From assembly GCA_947453885.1 (NCBI GenBank), contig CANGIF010000027.1:1-45550 (forward strand): a stretch of DNA of 45,550 bases, read 5' to 3'. This DNA comes from Flavobacteriaceae bacterium (GTDB lineage Bacteria; Bacteroidota; Bacteroidia; Flavobacteriales; Flavobacteriaceae). Below the pieces are notes generated by a model. That model searched no databases. It was not told the DNA's origin and saw only the letters and a list, made by a program, of their open reading frames with translations. Both the position numbers and the translations under genes were made by a program. Positions 1 through 8,090 of this stretch are shown here, piece by piece (positions within the stretch are counted from its first letter, which is position 1; each line of letters opens with the position of its first letter).

Positions 1-2
1 AT

Positions 3-122
3 TCTTTTCAAGGTTTTAAAACAAGAATTTTAGCAAAAATAACAGCATTAACTTTGGTACAATTCATCAATAAATTTATATTTGATAGACCAATAAATAA
101 CATCAAAACACAAATAATTTAA
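3..122 (+). mobile_element. IS982-family transposase, C-terminal fragment
   Basis: An open frame enters from the left edge and ends at TAA 120-122. Its 39 residues (SFQGFKTRILAKIT, then LVQFINKF, ending NNIKTQII) resemble the C-terminal tail of IS982-family DDE transposases, which carry a conserved K-T-R-I-L-A-K-I-T stretch. The gene is cut by the window edge, so the catalytic residues are not visible. The sequence ACACCCAACGGGTT at 126-139, just after the stop, is a candidate terminal inverted repeat. The family call rests on recalled resemblance. Confidence 0.75.
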
Positions 123-125
123 TTA

Positions 126-139
126 CACCCAACGGGTTA
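126..139. repeat. Candidate right terminal inverted repeat of the IS982-type element
   Basis: ACACCCAACGGGTT lies 3 nt after the transposase stop codon and before the neighbouring chromosomal gene, where the end of the element is expected. The matching left end is outside the window, so it cannot be verified here. Confidence 0.4.
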
Positions 140-163
140 TAATAATATTAAAAAAAATCTAAT

Positions 164-1048
164 TTACTGGTTTGTATTATTATTTGGTTCAATGTGAATC
201 AATACATGTCCTAAAATACTTATTTCTTGTCTTAAAGTATCTTTTAGTTGGTGAGCCAAATCATGTCCTTCTTTAACAGAAATGGTGCCATCTACAATGG
301 CATGTAAATCGACATGGTATTTCATTCCTGATTTTCGAATAAAGCATTTTTCAGTTCCAACTATTCCTTTTACTTTATGTGAAATAATTCGAATATCAGC
401 TACCAAATCATCATAAAGATGTTCGTCCATGATTTCACCAAGAGCGGGTCTGAAAATTAAATAACTATTGTACAAAATAAAACCAGAAGCGAAAAGAGCT
501 GCCCAATCATCTGCTGATTCGTATCCTTTTCCTAAAAACAAAGCTATTGCAATACCTATAAAAGCAGCAACAGAGGTAATGGCATCACTTCTGTGATGCC
601 AAGCATCTGTTTTAAGTGAAGAACTGTTTGACTCTTTACTTCTTTTAAGTACAATTCTAAACGAATATTCTTTCCAAATAATTATGGCAGCTAAAACAAG
701 AAGTGTCCATTTTTCTGGTAATTCATGAGGCTTCCCAATATTAACAATACTTTCGTGTGCAATAATTACCGCTGAAACAATTAGAAAACCTACAACCAAA
801 AATGTTATAAGTGGTTCGGCACGACCGTGTCCATAAGGATGGTTTTGGTCAGCTGGACGATTTGAATATTTAATTCCAAACAGCACTAAAAAGGAAGCAA
901 AAATATCAGTTGTAGATTCAATAGCATCTGCAACAAGTGCATAAGAATTTCCAAATATTCCTGCAATTCCTTTTGCAAATGCTAAGCAAATATTACCTAT
1001 TATACTGAAGTAAGTTGCTTTTAGAGCAGTTTGTTCGTTAGTTTTCAT
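164..1048 (-). CDS. Cation diffusion facilitator (CDF) family metal exporter
   Basis: This 294-aa inner-membrane protein has the CDF layout: about six transmembrane helices in residues 10-200, then a cytoplasmic ferredoxin-like domain (residues 210-290). CDF proteins export divalent metals such as Zn, Fe, Co or Mn in exchange for protons. The metal site is visible in TM2 (E44 and D48 in DAIESTTD) and in TM5 (H151 and D155 in HHRSD). In E. coli FieF the first TM2 ligand is Asp, so Glu here is a change. The PYGHGRAEPL motif of the TM2-TM3 loop is present. The start lies only 9 nt after the murA stop, so it is probably co-transcribed with murA. The metal cannot be named from sequence alone. Confidence 0.9.
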   Translation of the reverse strand: MKTNEQTALKATYFSIIGNICLAFAKGIAGIFGNSYALVADAIESTTDIFASFLVLFGIKYSNRPADQNHPYGHGRAEPLITFLVVGFLIVSAVIIAHESIVNIGKPHELPEKWTLLVLAAIIIWKEYSFRIVLKRSKESNSSSLKTDAWHHRSDAITSVAAFIGIAIALFLGKGYESADDWAALFASGFILYNSYLIFRPALGEIMDEHLYDDLVADIRIISHKVKGIVGTEKCFIRKSGMKYHVDLHAIVDGTISVKEGHDLAHQLKDTLRQEISILGHVLIHIEPNNNTNQ

Positions 1049-1057
1049 TTATATTTT

Positions 1058-2368
1058 TTAAACTCGAACAATGTTTGCGCCTAATGCTCTTAATCGTTCA
1101 TCTATGCGCTCATATCCACGATCTATTTGTTCAATATTTTGGATAGTACTAGTCCCTTTGGCAGAAAGTGCTGCAATTAGTAAGGAAATACCGGCTCTAA
1201 TATCTGGCGAACTCATTGTTGTTGCTTTTAATTGAGATTTAAAATCATGTCCCATAACAACAGCTCTATGTGGATCGCACAACATAATTTTAGCACCCAT
1301 GTCAATTAATTTATCAACAAAAAACAAACGACTTTCAAACATTTTTTGATGAATAAGTACATCGCCTTTTGATTGTGTTGCTACTACTAAAACAATGCTT
1401 AATAAGTCAGGAGTAAAACCTGGCCATGGAGCATCCGCAATAGTTAAGATAGATCCATCTATATCTGTTTTTATTTCATATCCCTCTTTATGTTCAGGTA
1501 TAAATATGTCGTCACCTTTACGTTCAATTGTTATCCCTAATTTTCTAAAAGTACTAGGAATTACACCTAAATTGTCCCAACAAACATTCTTTATAGTAAT
1601 TTCACTTCTTGTCATTGCTGCTAAACCAATCCAAGAACCAATTTCTATCATATCAGGTAAAATTCTGTGTTCGCATCCCATTAAACTTGTTACTCCCTCA
1701 ATAGTAAGCAAATTAGAACCAACACCTTTTATAGTTGCGCCCATTGCATTTAACATTTTGCAAAGCTGCTGTAAATAGGGTTCGCAAGCGGCATTGTAAA
1801 TTGTAGTTGTCCCTTCTGCCAACACTGCAGCCATAACAATATTAGCTGTTCCCGTTACAGAAGCTTCATCAAGTAACATATAAGCTCCTTGTAATCTTCC
1901 TTTAATTTCTACTCCATAAAAATGATCTTCTCTATTGTATCTAAATGAAGCACCTAGATTAATAAAGCCTTCAAAATGTGTGTCGAGTCTTCTTCTTCCA
2001 ATTTTGTCTCCTCCTGGTTTTGGTATATACCCTTTGCCAAAACGGGCTAATAAAGGACCAACAATCATTATTGAACCTCTAAGAGAACCTCCTTCTTTTT
2101 TAAACGCTTCGGTCTCAAGGTAATTTACGTTTACTTCGTCTGCTTGGAAAGTGTAAGCCCCTTGTCCAATTTTTTGAATCTTTACACCTAAATTACCCAG
2201 AAGAGTTATCAATTTATTGACATCGATTATATCAGGGATATTTGTGATTGTGACTTTTTCTGACGTTAACAAAACAGCACACAAAATTTGTAATGCTTCA
2301 TTTTTTGCTCCTTGTGGTGTTATTTCACCTTTTAATCGGATGCCACCTTCAATTTTAAATGTTCCCAT
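1058..2368 (-). CDS. murA: UDP-N-acetylglucosamine 1-carboxyvinyltransferase
   Basis: MurA transfers enolpyruvate from PEP to UDP-GlcNAc, the first committed step of peptidoglycan synthesis in the cytoplasm. The 436-aa length and the two-lobed EPSP-synthase-like sequence fit the family. Recognisable parts are KNEALQI (residues 22-28, holding the conserved K22-N23), GPLLARFG (104-111) and the mobile active-site loop PGGDKIGRRRLD (118-129). The usual loop cysteine (C115 in E. coli, in PGGC) is replaced by Asp at residue 121 (codon GAC at 2008-2006 on the minus strand). This variant is active in other bacteria but cannot be alkylated by fosfomycin. The gene sits between DUF4290 (32-nt gap) and the CDF gene. 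Confidence 0.95.
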   Translation of the reverse strand: MGTFKIEGGIRLKGEITPQGAKNEALQILCAVLLTSEKVTITNIPDIIDVNKLITLLGNLGVKIQKIGQGAYTFQADEVNVNYLETEAFKKEGGSLRGSIMIVGPLLARFGKGYIPKPGGDKIGRRRLDTHFEGFINLGASFRYNREDHFYGVEIKGRLQGAYMLLDEASVTGTANIVMAAVLAEGTTTIYNAACEPYLQQLCKMLNAMGATIKGVGSNLLTIEGVTSLMGCEHRILPDMIEIGSWIGLAAMTRSEITIKNVCWDNLGVIPSTFRKLGITIERKGDDIFIPEHKEGYEIKTDIDGSILTIADAPWPGFTPDLLSIVLVVATQSKGDVLIHQKMFESRLFFVDKLIDMGAKIMLCDPHRAVVMGHDFKSQLKATTMSSPDIRAGISLLIAALSAKGTSTIQNIEQIDRGYERIDERLRALGANIVRV

Positions 2369-2400
2369 TTTTATAAAGTATATTGAAATTTAATAGTTTA

Positions 2401-3126
2401 TTAAATTTTAGGATTATTATTTTTTTTTACAAATGGTTTTGATTTGCCATTTTTAATATTTTTATTTGGAATGATTTTTTGTGAACTAGTGGCTGTAATT
2501 TTATTAGAAATTCGTTTATTAGTACGCATCAAATCAGTAGTGTTTAAAAGTTCTTCACTACTTTGCATTAAATTCAATTTCCCATCAGACAATTCGAATA
2601 GATGTTCGAAAATGACTTCATCAGTAACTGTATCTTTATTCCAACTTAAGTAGGACTTTTTCATGTGATTTGCAATAATCTTCACCAGTGCATTTTTCAT
2701 ATCACTTTCTTCCCATTTATTTGCAACATCAATCATGTATTTGATGTTGTTTCCATAAAATCTGTATTTTGGAAAATTTTGAGGGTATTTTAATACGTCG
2801 GGTTTCATTTGTAAAACCTCTCTAGATGGTATTGGATAAGGGGAATCAACATCAATTTTAAAATCAGACATAATGTACAATTGATCCCAAAGTTTATGCT
2901 GGAAGTCTAAAACATCACGCAAATGTGGATTCAAATTACCCATAACTTGAATTATGTACTTGGCCATTTTATTCCGTTCTACTTTGTCTTCAGTAGCAGA
3001 GGCTTGATCTATTAATTTTTGCAAATGCCTTCCATACTCTGGAATTATCAAATGAGGTCTTTCAGCGTTGTATTCCAAATGAAATACCACATCGTTTGCA
3101 TTTTCTTTAATGTATTTTGAATTCAT
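2401..3126 (-). CDS. DUF4290 domain-containing protein
   Basis: A 241-aa soluble protein of a family found in Bacteroidota with no established function. The conserved-looking core runs over residues 15-175 (LEYNAERPHLIIPEYGRHLQ near the start, then the NPHLRDVLDFQHKLWDQLY region and YPIPSREVL). The C-terminal 45 residues are lysine- and asparagine-rich and probably disordered. It starts 5 nt after the DUF493 gene and ends 32 nt before murA. The same short spacing suggests one transcript, and perhaps a link to cell-envelope growth through murA; that link is inference from position only. Confidence 0.85.
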   Translation of the reverse strand: MNSKYIKENANDVVFHLEYNAERPHLIIPEYGRHLQKLIDQASATEDKVERNKMAKYIIQVMGNLNPHLRDVLDFQHKLWDQLYIMSDFKIDVDSPYPIPSREVLQMKPDVLKYPQNFPKYRFYGNNIKYMIDVANKWEESDMKNALVKIIANHMKKSYLSWNKDTVTDEVIFEHLFELSDGKLNLMQSSEELLNTTDLMRTNKRISNKITATSSQKIIPNKNIKNGKSKPFVKKNNNPKI

Positions 3127-3131
3127 ATTTT

Positions 3132-3416
3132 TTATAAGGAAACTATGCCTTTAATTGTAGAAACTTCTAGGTATTTGTCTACTATTTCTTGTGCGTTTTT
3201 CATAACAACATCAATAGAAACACTTGTAAATTTGCCCGTACTTGATTTTGATGTTTTAATAACTGCTCCCATACAATCAAAAGCAGCTTCAACTTTTAAA
3301 ACATTATCTTCACTAGTAGGAACGATAAATTTGAATAAATATTCTGCTGGCCAGGTATTGCTATTATCAAGTTCAACTTTTAATCTTTCGTAAAATTCTG
3401 CTGTATTTTTATCCAT
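3132..3416 (-). CDS. DUF493 family protein
   Basis: A 94-aa small protein of the DUF493 (YbeD-like) family, which has a ferredoxin-like fold and resembles regulatory domains. The pattern WPAEYLFKFIVPT followed by a long gap and then FTSVSIDVVMKNAQEIVDKY (residues 64-83) is typical. No catalytic residues are expected. It is the first gene of the minus-strand run DUF493-DUF4290-murA-CDF; a -7 box lies 22 nt upstream of its start. The role in flavobacteria is unknown. Confidence 0.82.
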   Translation of the reverse strand: MDKNTAEFYERLKVELDNSNTWPAEYLFKFIVPTSEDNVLKVEAAFDCMGAVIKTSKSSTGKFTSVSIDVVMKNAQEIVDKYLEVSTIKGIVSL

Positions 3417-3437
3417 TTATTAATCAAAAAAGAAAAG

Positions 3438-3445
3438 CAAAGATA
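3438..3445 (-). promoter_or_regulatory. -7 box TATCTTTG for the DUF493-murA operon
   Basis: The minus strand reads TATCTTTG, an exact match to TAnnTTTG, 22 nt upstream of the DUF493 start. No clean TTG is found at the expected -33 position, so this is a partial promoter match. Confidence 0.5.
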
Positions 3446-3540
3446 CTGTTTCAAATGATAAAAGAAATACCTAAATACTGAATTTTTGATATTTAGTGTT
3501 TTTAATGAAAATCATTTTTTAAAATCCCAATAAGTTTAAG

Positions 3541-3548
3541 TAAGTTTG
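3541..3548 (+). promoter_or_regulatory. -7 box TAAGTTTG upstream of the AAA ATPase gene
   Basis: TAAGTTTG matches TAnnTTTG. Transcription from here would start near 3554, about 12 nt before the GTG at 3566. That supports the GTG as the start codon and implies a very short leader. No TTG is seen at -33. Confidence 0.5.
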
Positions 3549-3565
3549 CGCATTATTTCCAAAAA

Positions 3566-4102
3566 GTGCAAAAAGAAATTGTTGTTATTATCGGAGGTCC
3601 TGGTACAGGAAAGACTACCATTATAGATGGATTGATTTTAAAAGGATATTGTTGTTATCCAGAAATTTCTCGTGAGGTAACAATGGAAGCTAAAAAACAA
3701 GGAATTGAACAACTTTTTCTTGAAAACCCACTTTTGTTTAGTGAATTATTACTTGAAGGAAGAAAAAAACAATATCTAAATGCTAAAATTGAACCTCATG
3801 AAATTGTTTTTTTAGACAGAGGGATTCCCGATGTTTTGGCCTACATGCATTATATTGGAGATAGCTACCCTTATCATTTTGACCAAGCATGTAAAGACAA
3901 TCTATATACTAAAGTTTTTATATTACCTCCTTGGGAAGAAATTTATGTAAGCGATGACGAGCGTTATGAGAATTATGAACAAGCAAAATTAATTTACAAT
4001 CATTTAATGGAAACCTATAAACATTATGGCTATAATTTAATAGAAGTTCCAAAAGATAATGTTCAAAACAGAATTAATTTTATTTTAAACCAGTTAAATT
4101 AA
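3566..4102 (+). CDS. AAA_28-type ATP-binding protein (small P-loop kinase-like)
   Basis: A 178-aa P-loop protein with Walker A GGPGTGKTT at residues 10-18 and a DRGIPDVLAY motif around residues 89-98, as seen in the AAA_28 group of small ATPases. These resemble nucleoside or sugar kinases, but their substrates are mostly unknown. The gene begins with GTG; no ATG is available between the -7 box and this codon. It precedes recQ by 60 nt on the same strand. A kinase or NTPase role is likely from the fold; the substrate is not assigned. Confidence 0.8.
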   Translation: MQKEIVVIIGGPGTGKTTIIDGLILKGYCCYPEISREVTMEAKKQGIEQLFLENPLLFSELLLEGRKKQYLNAKIEPHEIVFLDRGIPDVLAYMHYIGDSYPYHFDQACKDNLYTKVFILPPWEEIYVSDDERYENYEQAKLIYNHLMETYKHYGYNLIEVPKDNVQNRINFILNQLN

Positions 4103-4162
4103 AAACGTAAATTTGTTTTTGGAATTTTATTGTATTTTTATTAAAACACTATTCCATTTTCA

Positions 4163-6058
4163 ATGTTATCATCTTTAGAAGTACTAAAAAAATATTGGAA
4201 TTTTGACTCCTTTCGCTCCATTCAGCTTGAAATTATTGAAGCTGTTTTAAGCGGAAAAGATACTTTTGGAATTATGCCAACGGGAGGAGGAAAATCAATT
4301 TGCTTTCAACTTCCCGCATTAATGTCAGATGGAATTTGTATTGTTGTTTCTCCCTTAATTGCTCTAATGAAAGATCAAGTTGCTAATTTGCAAAAAAAAG
4401 GCATTAAAGCAATTGCTTTGACTGGAGGTATTTCTTCAGACGAAACTATTGATTTATTAGATAATTGCGAATTTGGGAACTATAAGTTTTTATATCTATC
4501 ACCTGAAAGACTGCAAAGTGATTGGATTTTAGAACGACTAAAAAATTTAAAGGTTAACTTAATTGCAATTGATGAAGCTCATTGTGTTTCACAATGGGGA
4601 CATGATTTCAGACCTGCCTATTTAAAAATTGCAGTATTAAAAGATTTTTTTCCAAATATTCCCTTTATAGCATTAACAGCATCTGCTACCAATCGAGTAC
4701 AAGACGATGTAGTTGTCCAATTAAAACTAAGCAATCCTTTAATTTTTAAAAAATCTTTTTCAAGAGCAAATCTTGCTTACATGGTTTTTGAAGTTGAAGA
4801 TAAATTATTTAGGATAAGTCAAATTTTGAGAAAAAATCCAGAATCATCTATAATTTATGTAAGAAATAGAAAATCCTGTTTAGATGTTTCACAACAATTA
4901 ACTACTTTGGGAATACAAACGACCTACTATCACGGAGGGCTATCACATAAAGAAAAAGACACAAATATGCAATTGTGGCTTACTGACGTCAAACAAGTTA
5001 TTGTGGCAACTAATGCTTTCGGAATGGGAATAGATAAGTCAAATGTTAAAACGGTTATCCATATTCAGTTACCCGAAAACATTGAAAACTACTACCAAGA
5101 GGCTGGTAGAGCTGGTAGAAATGGAGAAAAAGCATTTGCAATTCTTTTGGTAAGCCCATCAGATTCAATACAATCAGAAAAACAATTTCTAGCTTCTTTG
5201 CCTGAAGTTTCTTATGTCAAAGAGGTATATATAAAATTGTGTAATTATTTTCAAATTGCTTATGGAGAAGGAATAAACGAACAGTTTTTGTTTAATTTAA
5301 ACCACTTTTGTGGAAAATATTCGTTTCCTGTTGTAAAAACATACAATGCCATTCAGTTTTTAGACCGACAAAGTATTTTAACATTGAGTCAAGAATTCTC
5401 AAATAAAATTAGTTTAAAATTTATAATTTCGTCAAAAGAAGTAATTCGTTTCATGAGTTTACATCCTCAATATGAATCTATAATTTTAACAATTCTAAGA
5501 AGTTACCCAGGTATTTATGAGTTGCAAACAGCCATAAATACTGATTTTGTTGCTAAAAAAACAAATCTAACAAACGACCAAATTATTCAAGCATTAACCT
5601 TTTTAAAGCAACAGGAAATCGTAGAATTTTTAGAAAAAAGTAATGATTCAAAATTAATTTTTAACGATGTTCGAGAAGATGAGAAGACTATTAATCGAGT
5701 TACTAAATTCCTTAATAATCAGAACCAATTAAAGAGGAATCAATTTCAAAGCGTGTTGTATTACATAAACCAAAAGAACCAATGTAAAAACAAATTGATT
5801 TTAGAATATTTTGGAGAAATCAGTACTCAAGATTGCGGAATTTGTTCTTATTGCGTTTATAAATTAAAGCCTAAAAAAGTTAATTCAAATTTGTCTGAAA
5901 AAATATTAAAGCTATTGAAAATTAACGAAATGGACTCAAGAGAAATTGAAAAAATTACTAAAAGTACATCCGAAGAGGTGATTTTTGCAATTCAAGGTTT
6001 GTTAGAGTCAAAAAAAATAATCATTCAAAATAACAATCTTTACCGAATTATACATTAA
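4163..6058 (+). CDS. recQ: ATP-dependent DNA helicase RecQ
   Basis: A 3'-to-5' DNA helicase of the RecQ family, acting in recombination and fork repair. Visible elements are Walker A MPTGGGKS (residues 38-45), the DEAH box (137-140) with the RecQ-specific aromatic loop SQWGHDFRP just after it, the helicase C domain with YYQEAGRAGRNG, and the RecQ zinc-binding cysteines near the C-terminus (C-x16-C-x2-C-x2-C, ending GICSYC). At 631 aa it stops shortly after the RQC winged-helix region and no HRDC domain is visible, so it is a short RecQ. Its stop overlaps the fmt start by one base (TAATG), which indicates coupled translation. Confidence 0.95.
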   Translation: MLSSLEVLKKYWNFDSFRSIQLEIIEAVLSGKDTFGIMPTGGGKSICFQLPALMSDGICIVVSPLIALMKDQVANLQKKGIKAIALTGGISSDETIDLLDNCEFGNYKFLYLSPERLQSDWILERLKNLKVNLIAIDEAHCVSQWGHDFRPAYLKIAVLKDFFPNIPFIALTASATNRVQDDVVVQLKLSNPLIFKKSFSRANLAYMVFEVEDKLFRISQILRKNPESSIIYVRNRKSCLDVSQQLTTLGIQTTYYHGGLSHKEKDTNMQLWLTDVKQVIVATNAFGMGIDKSNVKTVIHIQLPENIENYYQEAGRAGRNGEKAFAILLVSPSDSIQSEKQFLASLPEVSYVKEVYIKLCNYFQIAYGEGINEQFLFNLNHFCGKYSFPVVKTYNAIQFLDRQSILTLSQEFSNKISLKFIISSKEVIRFMSLHPQYESIILTILRSYPGIYELQTAINTDFVAKKTNLTNDQIIQALTFLKQQEIVEFLEKSNDSKLIFNDVREDEKTINRVTKFLNNQNQLKRNQFQSVLYYINQKNQCKNKLILEYFGEISTQDCGICSYCVYKLKPKKVNSNLSEKILKLLKINEMDSREIEKITKSTSEEVIFAIQGLLESKKIIIQNNNLYRIIH

Positions 6059-7005
6059 TGGAAAAATTAAAAATAGTATTTATGGGAACACCTGATTTTG
6101 CAGTTGGTATTCTCAAAACAATTATACAACACAACTATCAAGTTGTAGGAGTAATAACGACTGCAGATAAACCAGCAGGAAGAGGTCAGAAAATTAAATA
6201 TTCAGCTGTTAAAGAATATGCTTTGGCAAATAATTTGAATTTATTACAACCTCCAAATCTAAAAGAAGAACATTTTTTAACAACATTAAAAGCTTTAAAT
6301 GCCAATTTACAAGTTGTAGTAGCATTTAGAATGTTACCAGAAGTTGTTTGGCGTATGCCTGAATTCGGGACTTTTAATCTTCATGCTTCATTGTTACCAG
6401 ATTATAGAGGTGCTGCCCCAATAAATTGGGCAATTATTAATGGTGATTCTAAAACAGGAGTAACTACTTTTTTTATTGACGATAAAATTGATACAGGAGC
6501 AATGATTTTGAGTTCGGAAATTGAAATTTCACCTTCCGAAAACGTAGGCTCTTTACATGACAGACTTATTGAATTAGGAAATAGTACCGTAATTGAAACT
6601 TTAAAATTAATAGAAAAAGGCAATGTAAAAACGACGCTACAAAAAGAAAATACTGAAAGTAGAACAGCTTACAAATTAACTAAAGAAAATTGTAAAATTA
6701 ATTGGACGGCATCAGGAATAACTATTTACAATTTAATTAGAGGTTTGTGTCCCTATCCAGCTGCTTGGTGTTATTTTAAGGACTCTAAAACAGAATGGAA
6801 TGTGAAAATTTATGAATCAGAATTTATTAATTGCGACCATTCGGAATTAATTGGTACAATTAAAACAGATAAAAAAGAATTAAAAATTGCAGTAAAAGAT
6901 GGTTATATTCTAATTAAAAGTTTACAATTTCCTGGAAAAAGAAGAATGGAAGTTGCAGAGTTTTTAAACGGAATGGAATTTTCCACAAATACAATTGCAT
7001 TTTGA
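6058..7005 (+). CDS. fmt: Methionyl-tRNA formyltransferase
   Basis: Fmt formylates Met-tRNAfMet with 10-formyl-tetrahydrofolate so that translation can start. The 315-aa protein shows the N-terminal MGTPDFAVGIL signature, the folate-site motif HASLLPDYRGAAPINWAI (residues 109-126, with the catalytic N/H/D group represented by H109 and the downstream D of FIDDKIDTGAM), and the C-terminal tRNA-binding beta-barrel (GRLxG region replaced by YPAAWCYF and KDGYILIKSLQFPGKR). It overlaps recQ by one base and is followed by a weak hairpin terminator. Confidence 0.96.
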   Translation: MEKLKIVFMGTPDFAVGILKTIIQHNYQVVGVITTADKPAGRGQKIKYSAVKEYALANNLNLLQPPNLKEEHFLTTLKALNANLQVVVAFRMLPEVVWRMPEFGTFNLHASLLPDYRGAAPINWAIINGDSKTGVTTFFIDDKIDTGAMILSSEIEISPSENVGSLHDRLIELGNSTVIETLKLIEKGNVKTTLQKENTESRTAYKLTKENCKINWTASGITIYNLIRGLCPYPAAWCYFKDSKTEWNVKIYESEFINCDHSELIGTIKTDKKELKIAVKDGYILIKSLQFPGKRRMEVAEFLNGMEFSTNTIAF

Positions 7006-7015
7006 AATAGTAAAT

Positions 7016-7036
7016 CAACTATAAATAGTTGTTTTT
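7016..7036 (+). terminator. Weak intrinsic terminator after fmt
   Basis: CAACTA-TAAA-TAGTTG forms a 6-bp stem followed by TTTTT. The stem is short and AT-rich, so termination is probably partial. Confidence 0.45.
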
Positions 7037-7132
7037 GAAGATTTTTGACTGTTGGTTATTAACAAAAACAAAAAGTTATCAACAAAATACTTAAATAAGT
7101 AAAAAAACACTTCTTCAATAGATATTTACTAT

Positions 7133-7140
7133 TAAATTTG
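7133..7140 (+). promoter_or_regulatory. -7 box TAAATTTG upstream of the HU gene
   Basis: TAAATTTG matches TAnnTTTG 43 nt before the HU start codon. The -33 region shows TTC rather than TTG, so the match is partial. Confidence 0.45.
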
Positions 7141-7183
7141 TTATGATTAACAAAATGTTTAACCAACAATTAAAATTAATATT

Positions 7184-7456
7184 ATGAACAAATCAGAATT
7201 AATAGATGCTATTGCTGCAGATGCAGGAATCACTAAAGCTGCTGCAAAATTAGCATTGGAATCATTTTTAGGTAATGTAGGTGGTACTTTGAAAAACGGA
7301 GGAAGAGTTTCATTAGTTGGATTCGGATCTTGGTCAGTATCTAATAGAGCTGCAAGAGATGGAAGAAATCCACAATCAGGAGCTACAATTAAAATAGCAG
7401 CTAAAAATGTAGTAAAATTTAAAGCAGGTGCTGAATTAGAATCAGCAGTAAATTAA
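7184..7456 (+). CDS. hup: HU family DNA-binding protein
   Basis: A 90-aa histone-like protein that binds and bends DNA as a dimer and compacts the nucleoid. The sequence follows HU closely: MNKSELIDAIA, the helical dimer core with GITKAAAKLALE, then VSLVGFGSWSV and the beta-arm RAARDGRNPQSGATIKI (with the NP tip that intercalates DNA), ending KFKAGAELESAVN. It stands alone between the fmt terminator and a strong terminator of its own, which suggests a monocistronic, highly expressed gene. The upstream 140 bp contain two DnaA-box-like sequences. Confidence 0.96.
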   Translation: MNKSELIDAIAADAGITKAAAKLALESFLGNVGGTLKNGGRVSLVGFGSWSVSNRAARDGRNPQSGATIKIAAKNVVKFKAGAELESAVN

Positions 7457-7483
7457 TAACAATTTCAAATTTGTTTACTATTA

Positions 7484-7510
7484 AAAACCTTCCACTTGGA
7501 AGGTTTTTTT
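7484..7510 (+). terminator. Intrinsic terminator after HU
   Basis: AAAACCTTCC-ACTT-GGAAGGTTTT gives a perfect 10-bp stem with a 4-nt loop, followed by a run of T, 27 nt after the HU stop. Confidence 0.9.
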
Positions 7511-7532
7511 ATAAAAAAAAGGAATTAAAACC

Positions 7533-8090
7533 ATGCAAAAAAAATTAAGTAAAGGACAATTATTAATTGCCGATCCATCCATTATTAATGACACTTCGTT
7601 TAAAAGAAGCGTTGTTTTGCTTGCCGATCACAACACAGAAGGATCAGTTGGTTTTATACTTAATAAACCGCTTCAATACTCATTAAATGATTTAGTCCCA
7701 GAAATAGATGCTGATTTTACAATCTACAATGGAGGTCCTGTAGAACAAGACAATCTGTATTTTATCCATACAATTCCAAATTTGATTCCAAATAGTATTG
7801 AAATTTCACAAGGTATATTTTGGGGTGGAAGTTTTGAATTAACTTCTAATTTAATAAATTCGAAACAGATTTTCAAAAATAACATCCGATTTTTTTTAGG
7901 GTATTCTGGTTGGGAAGCATTTCAACTTGAACAAGAATTAAAATCAAACTCTTGGATTGTTAACAAAAACAATTTAGAAAAAGAAATTATTGGAACACAA
8001 TCTATTAATTTATGGCGTAACCAAATTAAAGAAATTGGTGGTGATTATTTAATATGGTCCAATTCTCCAGAAAATCCTTACTTAAATTAA
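7533..8090 (+). CDS. YqgE/AlgH family protein
   Basis: A 185-aa protein of the UPF0301 (YqgE/AlgH) family. The N-terminal GQLLIADPSI and DTSFKRSVVLLADHNTEGSVGFILNKPL (residues 8-46) are the family hallmarks, and YNGGPVEQDNLYFIHT (70-86) and FLGYSGWEAFQLEQEL follow. The family is widespread, but its biochemical role is not settled. Its last 9 bases overlap the 3' end of the convergent aminotransferase gene. Confidence 0.93.
   Translation: MQKKLSKGQLLIADPSIINDTSFKRSVVLLADHNTEGSVGFILNKPLQYSLNDLVPEIDADFTIYNGGPVEQDNLYFIHTIPNLIPNSIEISQGIFWGGSFELTSNLINSKQIFKNNIRFFLGYSGWEAFQLEQELKSNSWIVNKNNLEKEIIGTQSINLWRNQIKEIGGDYLIWSNSPENPYLN

Noticed and set aside
7021..7183. Replication origin at the DnaA-box-like sites
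   Set aside because: Only two near-matches in AT-rich DNA, with no dnaA/dnaN/gyrB neighbourhood.
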